Assembly (NCBI RefSeq): GCF_003339865.1 | Contig: NZ_QPKV01000002.1 | Location: forward strand, 868,001 to 932,000 | Reading direction: 5' to 3' | Length of the DNA stretch: 64,000 bases | Origin: Pedobacter chinensis | GTDB taxonomy: Bacteria; Bacteroidota; Bacteroidia; Sphingobacteriales; Sphingobacteriaceae | In this document: piece by piece, positions 17,341-27,267 of the stretch | How positions within the stretch are numbered: position 1 is the stretch's first letter | Layout of the letters: each line of letters opens with the position of its first letter | Program-made: the position numbers and the translations under genes | The notes under the pieces: generated by a model | What the model saw: only the letters and a program-made list of their open reading frames with translations | Told to the model about the DNA's origin: nothing | The model's database searches: none

Positions 17341-19722
17341 TTATTCGTATTTAAGCGCATCAATTGCATTTGCTTTTGCCACTTTAAAGGTTTGTAAACT
17401 CACTGTTAGAATGGCTATGATTATCGATGCTAAAAGCGCCAGTAAAAATGGCCAGGGGCTTATTGTGATTTTGTAATCATATTTTTCCAGCCATTTGGTT
17501 ACCAGAATATAGGCCACCGGAATTGCAATAATATTGGAAATGATAACCAGTCTTATAAAATCTTTGTTTAGCAGCACCAAAATATCTCTTAAGTTTGCAC
17601 CCAATACTTTTCTGATACTGATTTCTTTGCTCCGCTGTTCTGCCATATATAAAGCCAGGCCTAACAAACCTAAACAGGAAATAAAAATGGCAAAGCCACC
17701 AAAAAGATTAGACAGTACGCTTAACAATCTTTCGCTTTGTAACTTTTCTTCCATACCATCATTCACAAAAGTAATTTGTGCCGGATAAGCAGGATTTAAC
17801 TGCTGGCTGATGTTTTTGATATTTTCAACACTTGTGCTTAAAGATTGATTGGCATTTAATCTCATTAATAAAACATTGCTCTTCTTAACATTGTAATAGT
17901 AAATGGTTGGTTCAACTTTTTTCCCGATATCCTCATTAAAATAATCTTTAATTACCCCAACCACTTTTAACGGCAAATTATCTCCCCAGGTTATAATGGT
18001 ACCAACAGGATTTTTTAAATTCATGTGTTTTACAGCCGTTTCATTTAACATAACGGAAGTACTTGTATCAGCTGTAAACTTTGGGGAAAAGTCTCTGCCA
18101 GCAACAATTTTAGCGCCTATTGTATTGGCAAAATCAAATCCTGTGCTTCTATAGCTGATTATCGAATTATCATCAGCCGCTTTGCCAGGCCAACTGATAT
18201 CACCAGTAATTGAACCTCCATTTGTAAATTGTTGTGCAAACTCTGTTGCGGAAGTAATTGCACCACTATTTTTAAGTTGGGTTTTAAATAATTCTAGTTT
18301 AGACGGATTTCTCAATTCTCCTTCTAAATCCAGTTGCGCCATATTATTCTGCTCAAAACCAAGCGGTTTATTTTTCAGGAACTGAATTTGATTATAAATA
18401 ACAATTGCCGAAATAATCATACAAATAGATAAAGTGAACTGCAAAACCACCAGTACTCTTCTAAATGATAAGGTTCTGGTATTTCCCTTAAATCCTTTTA
18501 AAACCTTAACCGGAATAAATGATGATAAATAGAAAGCCGGATAGCTACCTGCTAACAATCCAGTTATTAGTGCTACACCAATTAATACACTCCAAAATGA
18601 AACAGAAGCATAATTAATTTGGATATTGATAGCCAATAGATTGTTAAAATAAGGTAAAGAAAGCTCTAGCAAGGCAAAAGCAATCATCATGGCCAGAAAT
18701 GAAAGCAATACAGACTCTAACATAAACTGCCCCATTAATGAACTTCTTGCAGAACCTAATGCTTTTCTAACGCCAACTTCCCTTGCTCTTTTTTCTGAAC
18801 GGGCAGTAGATAAATTCATGTAATTGATGCAGGCAATAAACAAAACACAGATTGCCAGAAAAGCAAATAACTTTACTTCATCTATTTTACCACCAACTAC
18901 TTTCCCATTTTCAAATTGATTATAAAGATGAATTTTCTTCAATGGAAACAAAAAGGGTTCATATAGATAAGATTTAAGTTCTGGTTCTTTATTTACAATA
19001 AAGTTCTTCAATAAACCATTAATGGATTCTAGTGAAGCATTATCTCTTAATTCAAATAGTGTTGAACAAGTTATACCTCCCCACCCATTATTTTTATCAT
19101 TTGGATTTATCTGATCAAAAAATGCCCAGGGATGCAGAACCTCGAATTGCATGCTTTGGTTTTTGGGCATATCTTCAATTACAGCACTTACTTTTAGATC
19201 CTTTAGATTATCCCACTTTACACTTTGCCCGATGGGATCTGCATCTCCAAACAATTTCTTAGCTGTTGATGAGGTAATAATAATTGAATTTGGATCATTT
19301 AAGGCAGTATTTGCATTACCCATTAAAAAATTATAACTCAATATTTTAATAAACGATGGATCTACATACTCCGCCTTCAGTTTGAATTTATTTTGATCGC
19401 GACTAAATAAACGGTTGCCATTTCCGTGTGCAATCCTTGCAGCATTTTTAATGCCTGGTATTTCTTCTAATGCCGCAGCTGCCAGTTTATTAGGCAACGC
19501 ACCAGTACTCGCGATATTCCCATTAAATTTTATATTTAATTTAGCGAAATAGATATGATCTAAATTTTTATACTGTTTATCGTAACTCCACTCGTAGTTT
19601 ACATAAAGCATTAACATTAAGCAACAAGCCAAGCCAATGGCCAGGCCACCAATATTAATCAGTGTGAAACCCTTGTTCTTCCAGAGGTTTCTTAAGGCGA
19701 TTTTTAAATTTAATCTAAACAT
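17341..19722 (-). CDS. MacB/FtsX-like ABC permease 4
   Basis: This 793-residue protein belongs to a second subgroup with permeases 5 and 6: GGLAIGLACCLMLMLYVNYE at about residues 25-44, STARSEKRAREVGVRKALG in the first FtsX core, and CLGLLGLALYMAEQRSKE before the second coupling motif ISIRKVLGA. It has the usual two periplasmic domains and eight predicted membrane helices and ends DALKYE. It probably pairs with another paralogue, because FtsX-type transporters need two permease subunits. The number of copies would allow several combinations. Confidence 0.88.
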   Translation of the reverse strand: MFRLNLKIALRNLWKNKGFTLINIGGLAIGLACCLMLMLYVNYEWSYDKQYKNLDHIYFAKLNIKFNGNIASTGALPNKLAAAALEEIPGIKNAARIAHGNGNRLFSRDQNKFKLKAEYVDPSFIKILSYNFLMGNANTALNDPNSIIITSSTAKKLFGDADPIGQSVKWDNLKDLKVSAVIEDMPKNQSMQFEVLHPWAFFDQINPNDKNNGWGGITCSTLFELRDNASLESINGLLKNFIVNKEPELKSYLYEPFLFPLKKIHLYNQFENGKVVGGKIDEVKLFAFLAICVLFIACINYMNLSTARSEKRAREVGVRKALGSARSSLMGQFMLESVLLSFLAMMIAFALLELSLPYFNNLLAINIQINYASVSFWSVLIGVALITGLLAGSYPAFYLSSFIPVKVLKGFKGNTRTLSFRRVLVVLQFTLSICMIISAIVIYNQIQFLKNKPLGFEQNNMAQLDLEGELRNPSKLELFKTQLKNSGAITSATEFAQQFTNGGSITGDISWPGKAADDNSIISYRSTGFDFANTIGAKIVAGRDFSPKFTADTSTSVMLNETAVKHMNLKNPVGTIITWGDNLPLKVVGVIKDYFNEDIGKKVEPTIYYYNVKKSNVLLMRLNANQSLSTSVENIKNISQQLNPAYPAQITFVNDGMEEKLQSERLLSVLSNLFGGFAIFISCLGLLGLALYMAEQRSKEISIRKVLGANLRDILVLLNKDFIRLVIISNIIAIPVAYILVTKWLEKYDYKITISPWPFLLALLASIIIAILTVSLQTFKVAKANAIDALKYE

Positions 19723-19800
19723 AAGGTGTAGGGTTTAGGGTTTGAGGTTTAGGGTTTGGGCGCTTTAACCTTACGCCTTTTTACCCTCTACCTTCAACCT
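19723..19800. repeat. AAGGTGTAGGGTTTAGGG stem-loop element between permeases 4 and 5
   Basis: The left arm is built from GGTTTAGGG/GGTTTGAGG words and the right arm is CTTTAACCTTACGCC followed by CCCTCTACCTTCAACC. Confidence 0.65.
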
Positions 19801-22179
19801 TTATTCGTATTTCAATGCATCAACAGGATTTGCATTAGCCGATTTATAAGCCTGAAAACTTACTGTAACTAAAGCCATTAATAAAGTTCCGAACCCAGCT
19901 ACCGGTATAATCCACCATGTTATTTCAGTATGGTATTCAAATTTGGTTAGCCATTCATCCATCAAATAATAACTTAAAGGCGCAGCTATAACAATAGAAA
20001 CTATAATCATTTTCACAAAAGAAAGTGATAACAATTGCATCAGGTTAAACAGTGATGCACCCAGTACTTTTCTTACGCCAAACTCTTTTGTTCTTTGTTC
20101 GGCACTATAAGCCACCAAGCCATACAAGCCAAGGCAAGAAACAAAAATTGCCAAACCACCAAATATGTTTGATAAAAGACCCAGTGTTTTTTCTGAATTA
20201 TATTTCTCCAGATAAATTGAATTTAAGAAACTGATTTCTGTTGGATAGGCAGGATTTAATTGTTTTGTGATTTGAGTAATTGTAGCTATGTTTTGTGCGA
20301 TTGGATTTGCCTCATTCAATCGCATGGTAACTGTTCCAGTCCGGTTTTCATCAAAGAATACAACCATCGGATTATTTGATTTATAAGGAGAATCCCAAAC
20401 ATAATCATCAAAAACGCCAATGATGTTAAATTTATCACCAAATACAGTAACAGATTTTCCTATTGGATTTTCATATCCGAAGGCTTTAATTGCAGATGCA
20501 CTTACCATTACGGCCGCGGTATCTGAAGCAAATTTTTCTGAAAAATCCCTTCCTTCTATTAATTTAATTCCATTGGTTTTGATAAAATCATAAGTTGTAC
20601 TAAGCTGATTAAATAATTGGGTATTCTGTGGTTTAACCATTCCATCCCATCTTATATCCATAAAATTTTGTCCACGGTGTGATAAACCTACAGATGACTG
20701 GAACATTGAAGTTACGGCACCAGATTTTAACAGTTGAGATTTGATTACCTCGAACTTTGTTTTTAATTCTCCCTCCTGCGGAATCTCTATCAGGGCATTA
20801 ACATCAAATCCTACTGGTTTATTTTTTATAAACTGTATTTGACGATAAATAACCATTGTTGAAATGATCAATACGATGGCAAAACAAAACTGGCCAACAA
20901 CAAGTACCTGCCTTAAGTTAATGGCGAAAATTCCACCCGATTTTATTCGCCTTTTTAAAGTTTGAATAGGGTTAAATGCCGACAGGTAAAAAGCCGGATA
21001 ACTTCCGGCAATTAAGCCGGTTAAGCAAACTATGCCTAAAATCCACATCCAGCCTGATGCACTGAAATATCGGATACTTAATCTGATGTTCAGTAGATTA
21101 TTAAAGGTGGGCAGGAAAATTTCTAACAAGGCAATTGCAACAATGACTGAAATAAAAGTTAATACCATTGATTCAGTTAAGAACTGCATGATCAATGAAA
21201 CCCTATTGGCACCAATTGTTTTTTTAATGCCTACTTCTTTGGCGCGTTTTTCTGATTTTGCAGTAGCCATATTCATAAAATTGATGCAGGCAATCATCAA
21301 AATGCCAAAAGCCAATCCTACAAACAGATAAATTTGCTCAATATCGCCACCAACACTAACACCATTTTCAAATTTGCCATAGAGATGGAGTTTACTAAAT
21401 GGATAAAGAAAATAAGGTTGATTCGCCTGTTCCAAATGTGCCTTAACCACTTTTTCTATTTTTTCGTTAACTTTCGTCAGATCAGCTTTTGGATCTAAAG
21501 AAACCATGGTAACAAAACTGAAATTCCCCCAGTTAAGGTCTTTTGCACTATTATCAACCATTTCATAGAAAGCCCAGGGCATGAGGAAATCAAATTTCAA
21601 GGTTGCAGAAGTATTGTCTGGTAAATCTTTGATTACTGCAGAAACCGTTAAGTCTTCTTTGTCCTGATACCGAACGGTCCTGTTTAAAACCTGAGTAGAT
21701 CCGAATAACACTTTCGCTGTGCTTTCCGTAAGAATAACCGATTTAGGATTCTGCATCGCGGTACTTGCATTACCATTAATATATTGGTAATTAAACAACT
21801 TCAGGATTTCTGGCTCTGCAAATTTTCCAAGTTTCTTAAATCCATTATCCCCAACTGCAATTAAAGCTTGTTTGAGATAATTCATTCTTGCTAAATGTTT
21901 AATTTCCGGTATTTCTGCTTTCAACAAAGGACCCAGCGCAGTGGTAGACCCCTCAAAAGTTTTAGCAACCTTGCCATCATCGCCAGGTATGTTGGTCATT
22001 ACCGTGTACAAATGCTCAGAATTTTTATCCTGTTTATCAAAATTCCACTCGTAAGTAACATACAGCAATAACATTAAGCAAGCAGCAAGACCGATAGCCA
22101 AACCGATCACATTAATGAAAGAAGAAGTTTTATTCTTCCAAAGGTTTCGCAAAGCGATTTTTAAATTTAATCTAAACAT
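19801..22179 (-). CDS. MacB/FtsX-like ABC permease 5
   Basis: This 792-residue paralogue has the shared N-terminus MFRLNLKIALRNLWKNK and then a distinct TSSFINVIGLAIGLAACL. The first FtsX core has VGIKKTIGANRVSL where relatives have VGVRKALG, and the second has FGVRKVLGAS. The C-terminal periplasm-to-membrane part reads CLGLYGLVAYSAEQRTKE. Architecture and length match the family. It is the most divergent member of the permease 4/5/6 group by these motifs. Confidence 0.88.
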   Translation of the reverse strand: MFRLNLKIALRNLWKNKTSSFINVIGLAIGLAACLMLLLYVTYEWNFDKQDKNSEHLYTVMTNIPGDDGKVAKTFEGSTTALGPLLKAEIPEIKHLARMNYLKQALIAVGDNGFKKLGKFAEPEILKLFNYQYINGNASTAMQNPKSVILTESTAKVLFGSTQVLNRTVRYQDKEDLTVSAVIKDLPDNTSATLKFDFLMPWAFYEMVDNSAKDLNWGNFSFVTMVSLDPKADLTKVNEKIEKVVKAHLEQANQPYFLYPFSKLHLYGKFENGVSVGGDIEQIYLFVGLAFGILMIACINFMNMATAKSEKRAKEVGIKKTIGANRVSLIMQFLTESMVLTFISVIVAIALLEIFLPTFNNLLNIRLSIRYFSASGWMWILGIVCLTGLIAGSYPAFYLSAFNPIQTLKRRIKSGGIFAINLRQVLVVGQFCFAIVLIISTMVIYRQIQFIKNKPVGFDVNALIEIPQEGELKTKFEVIKSQLLKSGAVTSMFQSSVGLSHRGQNFMDIRWDGMVKPQNTQLFNQLSTTYDFIKTNGIKLIEGRDFSEKFASDTAAVMVSASAIKAFGYENPIGKSVTVFGDKFNIIGVFDDYVWDSPYKSNNPMVVFFDENRTGTVTMRLNEANPIAQNIATITQITKQLNPAYPTEISFLNSIYLEKYNSEKTLGLLSNIFGGLAIFVSCLGLYGLVAYSAEQRTKEFGVRKVLGASLFNLMQLLSLSFVKMIIVSIVIAAPLSYYLMDEWLTKFEYHTEITWWIIPVAGFGTLLMALVTVSFQAYKSANANPVDALKYE

Positions 22180-22255
22180 AAGGTGTAAAGTTTAGGGTTT
22201 AGGGTTTGGGTTTGGGCGCTTTAACCTTACGCCTTTTACCTTAAGCCTTAAACCT
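22180..22255. repeat. AAGGTGTAAAGTTTAGGG stem-loop element between permeases 5 and 6
   Basis: TTTAGGGTTTAGGGTTTGG words form the left arm; CTTTAACCTTACGCC and CCTTAAGCCTTAAACC form the right arm. Confidence 0.65.
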
Positions 22256-24625
22256 TTATTCATATTTCAAAGCATCAACAGGGTTGGCTTTTGCCACTTT
22301 TATCGATTGTATGCTTACGGTTAAAACTGCAATTAAAATAGAGATCACGATGGCCAATGCAAACGGCAAAAACGATATGGCAACCCGATACTCAAAAGCA
22401 GAAAGCCATTTTGTAATAATGATATAAGCCAAAGGAAAGGCAATTACGTTGGCAATAGCCACTAATTTTATAAAGTCTTTATTTAACAGTGTAAGGATAT
22501 TGGTTGTACTGGCACCTAAAACCTTACGGATACTGATTTCCTTTTTACGTTGTTCTGCCATGAAAAGTGCCAGGCCAAGTAATCCTAAGCAAGAAATAAA
22601 GATGGCAAAGCCGCCAAACCAATTTGAAAGTGTACCCAAAAGTTTTTCATCTTGAAATTTCACTTCAAAAGATTCATTTACAAATTTGCGATTAACAGGA
22701 TAATTTGGTTCTATTTCTTTAACTAACTCATCTATTTTTGCCAGAGAAGAGCTGATGTTTTGATTTGGATTTAAACGTGCCAGTATAACTGTAGCATCAT
22801 CATGGGTATCCAGGTAAAAAATCATTGGCGCCACTTTTTGATAGGCGCTTTCTACCACAAAATCTTTAACCACGCCTACATTAGTTAGTTTGTTACCCCA
22901 AAAGGTAATTACCGCACCAATTGGGTTCTTCAAACCCATCATTTTTACTGCCGCCTCATTAAGCATTACGCTATTGGTATCATTTTTGAATTTCGGCGAA
23001 AGCGTTCTGCCACTAATTAACTCCGTACCAATGGTTTCTATAAAGTTATAACCTATTGCCCTATGGTTAAATGAGATAAGTTCATTAGGATTTTTTCCCT
23101 CCCATTGTATATTGGTTGTATTATTTCCCCCTTCTGTAACATCTGAACTAAAAAAAGTTACATCAGTTGCCGCACCAGAATTTAATAATTGATTTTTAAG
23201 CAATTCGAGTTTGCCCGGCTCATGCATTTTACCTTCTATCGCGATTTGAATCAAATTTGATTGATCGTATCCTATTGGCTTATTTTTAACATAATTCAGT
23301 TGCTGATAAATTACCGCAGTACAAACGATTAAACAGGCTGCAAAAACAAATTGACCTACAACTAATACCTTTCTTACAGAAACCGATGAATCTGTTTTAA
23401 TTTTGAAACCTTTCAAAACTTTAACCGGCTCAAAAGATGACAGATAAAGTGCAGGATAACTGCCTGCAACGAGCCCGGTAAAAATCATTAAAGTTGATAA
23501 AACCATCCAAAATTTAACATCATTATAATCAATTGTTAATTTGATGTTTAATATATTATTGAAATACGGCAAACTAGTTTCAACCAGAATAAAAGCGAAA
23601 ACAGTAGAGATAAATGTGATGAGCAGAGATTCAAGAAAAAACTGGCTGATTAATGATTTACGTGTTGAACCTATTGCCTTGCGAACGCCCACTTCTTTTG
23701 CCCTACCCTCAGAACGGGCAGTTGATAAATTCATAAAGTTTACACAAGCAATTAATAAAATACAAAAAGCAAGCAGCAGAAATATTTTGAGTTGATCTAT
23801 TTTACCACCTACGGATTTACCATTAACAAAATCACCATATAAATGCCATTTAGCTAAGGGGTGTAATAAAGCCACGGTCGGATTATCTTTTTGATGGCGT
23901 TTGTAAATCCCTTCTATGGCGGCATTTGATTCTGTAAAGAATTTATTATCCTGCAATTGAACCAAAGTTAAACACATATTATTGCCCCAATTACTCTCTT
24001 TTACCCAAGGTTCTCGTTTCTCAAGCAGAGGCCATGGCATTATACTTTCGAAAATGATACTACTATTTGCTGGTACATCTTCAATTACTGCCGTAACTTT
24101 TAGAAGATCCTGATTTTCAAACTTTACTGTTTTATTAATGGGATCTTCTTTACCAAAAAGCTTTTCAGCAAAAGATTTGGTCAGAACAATTGTGTTTATA
24201 TCTTCTAAAACTTTAGCCGGGTTGCCTTTTATAAATTTATAATCCAATATTTTAAGGAAATTTGGATCTGTAAAAACCACTTTACTGCTTAGTTTTTTAT
24301 CACCAACAGTAATTAAATTTGGCCTTGGATAAGTGGAATGCGAGGCGTATTTAACTCCGGGAATTTTCTCTTGTACCTCACTGGCCATTACATTAGGGGT
24401 CCAAGCCCAGCTGAAAGTTTTACCATTTGCGGCTACATTTTGATAAACCACATAGGTTTTATCATGATTGGTAAATTGCTTGTCATAGCTCCACTCATAA
24501 CCCACATAAATTAAAAGCACCATACAACTGGCTAAACCAATGGCTAGTCCGCCAATATTGATTAAGGAGAAGCCTTTGTTCTTCCAAAGATTACGTAAGG
24601 CTATTTTTAAGTTTAATTTATACAT
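22256..24625 (-). CDS. MacB/FtsX-like ABC permease 6
   Basis: This 789-residue protein is the sister of permease 4: GGLAIGLASCMVLLIYVGYE at about 25-44, STARSEGRAKEVGVRKAIG, and CLGLLGLALFMAEQRKKEIS before IRKVLGAS. Between the two FtsX cores lies a periplasmic domain with NQLLNSGAATDVTFF and TIGTELISGRTLSP. It ends DALKYE. The order of genes 4-5-6 and their motif sharing suggest stepwise tandem duplication within the cluster. Confidence 0.88.
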   Translation of the reverse strand: MYKLNLKIALRNLWKNKGFSLINIGGLAIGLASCMVLLIYVGYEWSYDKQFTNHDKTYVVYQNVAANGKTFSWAWTPNVMASEVQEKIPGVKYASHSTYPRPNLITVGDKKLSSKVVFTDPNFLKILDYKFIKGNPAKVLEDINTIVLTKSFAEKLFGKEDPINKTVKFENQDLLKVTAVIEDVPANSSIIFESIMPWPLLEKREPWVKESNWGNNMCLTLVQLQDNKFFTESNAAIEGIYKRHQKDNPTVALLHPLAKWHLYGDFVNGKSVGGKIDQLKIFLLLAFCILLIACVNFMNLSTARSEGRAKEVGVRKAIGSTRKSLISQFFLESLLITFISTVFAFILVETSLPYFNNILNIKLTIDYNDVKFWMVLSTLMIFTGLVAGSYPALYLSSFEPVKVLKGFKIKTDSSVSVRKVLVVGQFVFAACLIVCTAVIYQQLNYVKNKPIGYDQSNLIQIAIEGKMHEPGKLELLKNQLLNSGAATDVTFFSSDVTEGGNNTTNIQWEGKNPNELISFNHRAIGYNFIETIGTELISGRTLSPKFKNDTNSVMLNEAAVKMMGLKNPIGAVITFWGNKLTNVGVVKDFVVESAYQKVAPMIFYLDTHDDATVILARLNPNQNISSSLAKIDELVKEIEPNYPVNRKFVNESFEVKFQDEKLLGTLSNWFGGFAIFISCLGLLGLALFMAEQRKKEISIRKVLGASTTNILTLLNKDFIKLVAIANVIAFPLAYIIITKWLSAFEYRVAISFLPFALAIVISILIAVLTVSIQSIKVAKANPVDALKYE

Positions 24626-24698
24626 AAGGTGTAAGGTTTAGGGTATAAGGTTTAGGGGTTAGGCGTATGAACCTTACGCCTTTTCCTTAAGCCTTTAT
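24626..24698. repeat. AAGGTGTAAGGTTTAGGG stem-loop element between permeases 6 and 7
   Basis: The left arm words GGTTTAGGGTATAAGG and GGTTTAGGGG face the right arm AACCTTACGCC and CCTTAAGCC. Confidence 0.65.
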
Positions 24699-27050
24699 TT
24701 ATTCGTATTTCAAAGCATTAACAGGGTTGGCTTTTGCCGTTTTATAGGCTTGCAAACTCACTGTTATTATCGTAATTAATATAGAAGTTAGTGATGCAAC
24801 CAAAAATGGCCAAACACTGATGTTGATCCGGTAAACAAATCCTGATAGCCAGCTACTTGATATAATATACGCTATCGGAATTGCGATTATATTAGCTACA
24901 ATTACCAGAATCAGAAAATTTTTGTTGATTAGCTGTAAAATATCTTTAGTTTCTGCACCTAAAACCTTTCTAACGCCAATTTCTTTGCTCCGTTCCTGTA
25001 CGGTAAATGAGGCTAATGCAAATAAACCTAATACAGCAATGCACAAAGTGACGTAAGTAAATGCATTAATAAGTTTATCCAGACGTACATACTGTGCATA
25101 TACATTAGCGAAGCTTTCATCCAGCCACGTATATTCAAATGGAAAGGGTTCTGCTGATTCCCACACCTTTTTGATGCTCTGTATTGTTTGTGCAGCATTT
25201 TTACCATTTATTTTTAGAATGACATTATCGGCTCCGTTAGTATTTCTTCCTTCAATAACAAAGGCTGTAGGTTCGGTGGCAGTTTCCATACCTTTTTGAA
25301 TGTGATCTTTAACAACCCCTATCAAAGTACGGTTATCAATCCATGTACGATTAATTTGATTTTGAAGCCCATATTTTTTAACCGCAGATTCATTAACAAC
25401 TATTGCTATGCTATCCGTAGCGAATCGACTTGAAAAAACCCTGCCCGTTTGAGCCGGCATACCCATTACTTGAAAATAATCAAAATCTACCGTTATCATA
25501 CTTAAATTCTGAACACTTTTCCCTTCAAATTCCCTTCCGACAACCTGCATAGCCTTAACACCCGGATAATAATTAACGCGACTAACGGCCTTTACATCTT
25601 CTATTTTTAATAAGCGTTGCTTTAATTGTGAAAAGTTCTTTCTGCTATCATTTTTTCTGATTTTAAAAATCAATACATGATCCTTTTTAAAACCAACATC
25701 CTGATTTTTAATATAGGTAACCTGTTGTCTGATGATAATTAATGCCACCATAAATATGGTTGCCACTACAAACTGGATAGAAATTAATGTTTTGCGCATC
25801 CACAGGCTCCCTGTACTCCTGGAAAAATTTCCTTTTAATACTTTTACCGGTTCATAGCTGGACAAAAAGAAAGCTGCATATCCTCCGGCCAGTAAAATAA
25901 CCAACAGCATAACTAAAGAAATCTGGAGAATAAGCTGCACTGGTCTGGAATAATCAAACAGAGACAGTTTAATTTCCATAAGATTATTTAAAACCGGCAT
26001 AAATGCCTCGGCAAGTACAAATGAAATTAACAAAGCAAAAATACATTGAATGGTGGTTTCGGTTAGAAAATAGGCAATTAAACTTCCCTTTCTTGCACCT
26101 AAAACCTTTCGTATACCGGTTTCTTTTGCTCTTTTAACAGATTGTGCTATAGATAGATTGGTAAAGTTGATACAGGCAATAATTAATAGCAACGCAGAAA
26201 ACAGCACCAAAATAGTAACCATTTTAGCATTTCCCCTTTTAGCGGGGTCTTGTGCTGAAGTGGCATGTAAATAAATTTCTTTTACCTTAGTTAAATATAT
26301 TTTTGCACTTTTTAGCCAACCCTGCTCTTTAAGTATTGGTAAGCGAAGGAACGCCTGATTTAATTTTTCTTCGAAAGAGATTTTATCGATACCCTTTTTT
26401 AGTTTTAAGTAAGTGTAAAAATTACCATTTCCCCATCCATCTCCTGAAGATGATTTCTTTATAAAACCTTCTGCATCCATATGTTCTGGCGTATTGGGCT
26501 CCTTGTAAACTCCGCTTATTGTATAGGTTTTACTTGTATTAACCAGTAAGCTTTTTCCTACAGGATTTACCTTACCAAAAAGTTTTTCGCTTGTAGTATT
26601 ACTTAAAACAATCTGATCCTTTGATAATAACGATTTGCCTGCATCTCCATAAATAAATTGGTACGGGAACAAATTAAACCAGGTACTATCCACCCCCATA
26701 ATGTGATCAAAATAAATCTCGTTCCTGCCATTGTTTAATAGCCTTTGTTGCATATCCCAAGCATAAAACCGTCCGTAACCTTCAATTTCAGGTAACATCT
26801 CTTTTAAGGCAGGGGCCAATTCGGCAGGACTTGACGAATATTCTTCTTCTCCTGGTGCCCACCGGATAGAAATCCGATAAATATTTTCAGCATCAGGATT
26901 CCAGCTATCATAACTTTTCTCATGATTGGCAAACATTAAAATCATGATAAATCCTGCCAATCCTACCGAAAGACCGAAAATATTCAATAAAGTATAGCCC
27001 TTATTTTTCCACAGATTTCGCAATGCGATTTTTAAGTTTAATTTGAACAT
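24699..27050 (-). CDS. MacB/FtsX-like ABC permease 7 (first permease after the ATPase)
   Basis: The start at 27050 (MFKLNLKIALRNLWKNKGYT) aligns with all paralogues and gives 783 residues; the longer open frame upstream only reads through repeat DNA. The N-terminal helix is LNIFGLSVGLAGFIMILMFA. FtsX coupling motifs are TGIRKVLGARK and IGVRKVLGAE. It ends NALKYE. It stands apart from the 2/3 and 4/5/6 groups. It is the first permease transcribed after the ATPase and adaptor genes, so it may be the ancestral partner of that ATPase. Confidence 0.87.
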   Translation of the reverse strand: MFKLNLKIALRNLWKNKGYTLLNIFGLSVGLAGFIMILMFANHEKSYDSWNPDAENIYRISIRWAPGEEEYSSSPAELAPALKEMLPEIEGYGRFYAWDMQQRLLNNGRNEIYFDHIMGVDSTWFNLFPYQFIYGDAGKSLLSKDQIVLSNTTSEKLFGKVNPVGKSLLVNTSKTYTISGVYKEPNTPEHMDAEGFIKKSSSGDGWGNGNFYTYLKLKKGIDKISFEEKLNQAFLRLPILKEQGWLKSAKIYLTKVKEIYLHATSAQDPAKRGNAKMVTILVLFSALLLIIACINFTNLSIAQSVKRAKETGIRKVLGARKGSLIAYFLTETTIQCIFALLISFVLAEAFMPVLNNLMEIKLSLFDYSRPVQLILQISLVMLLVILLAGGYAAFFLSSYEPVKVLKGNFSRSTGSLWMRKTLISIQFVVATIFMVALIIIRQQVTYIKNQDVGFKKDHVLIFKIRKNDSRKNFSQLKQRLLKIEDVKAVSRVNYYPGVKAMQVVGREFEGKSVQNLSMITVDFDYFQVMGMPAQTGRVFSSRFATDSIAIVVNESAVKKYGLQNQINRTWIDNRTLIGVVKDHIQKGMETATEPTAFVIEGRNTNGADNVILKINGKNAAQTIQSIKKVWESAEPFPFEYTWLDESFANVYAQYVRLDKLINAFTYVTLCIAVLGLFALASFTVQERSKEIGVRKVLGAETKDILQLINKNFLILVIVANIIAIPIAYIISSSWLSGFVYRINISVWPFLVASLTSILITIITVSLQAYKTAKANPVNALKYE

Positions 27051-27267
27051 CTTTTTAAGGTTGAAGGTAAAAGGTAGAAGGTGGAAGGCTTGGGCGAATA
27101 AAACCCTCAACCTTAAAACCTTCACCCTTCCGGCCTAACCGAATCTTCCCATCCAGGAAAATATCGCTCGGCTATCATTAACTAAAACTATTTTTTAAGA
27201 TTGAGGTTGGAAAGCTTAAAGGTTTGGTCATTTTAACCTTCTGCCTTAAAACCTTCATTCTTCCAGC
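27051..27267. repeat. Double AAGGTTGAAGG repeat element between the ATPase and permease 7
   Basis: Two successive elements occur: TTAAGGTTGAAGGTAAAAGG facing CCCTCAACCTTAAAACC (to about 27120), and AGATTGAGGTTGGAAAGC facing CATTTTAACCTTCTGCC (about 27195-27255). No gene is seen. Confidence 0.65.

Noticed and set aside
24699..27125. Longer N-terminus for permease 7 (start at 27125)
   Set aside because: The extra 25 residues come from the AAGGTT repeat, and all paralogues begin at MF(K/R)LNLKIA.
14780..27267. TTTAGGG words resembling telomere repeats
   Set aside because: They are a few degenerate copies inside hairpin elements of a bacterial operon.
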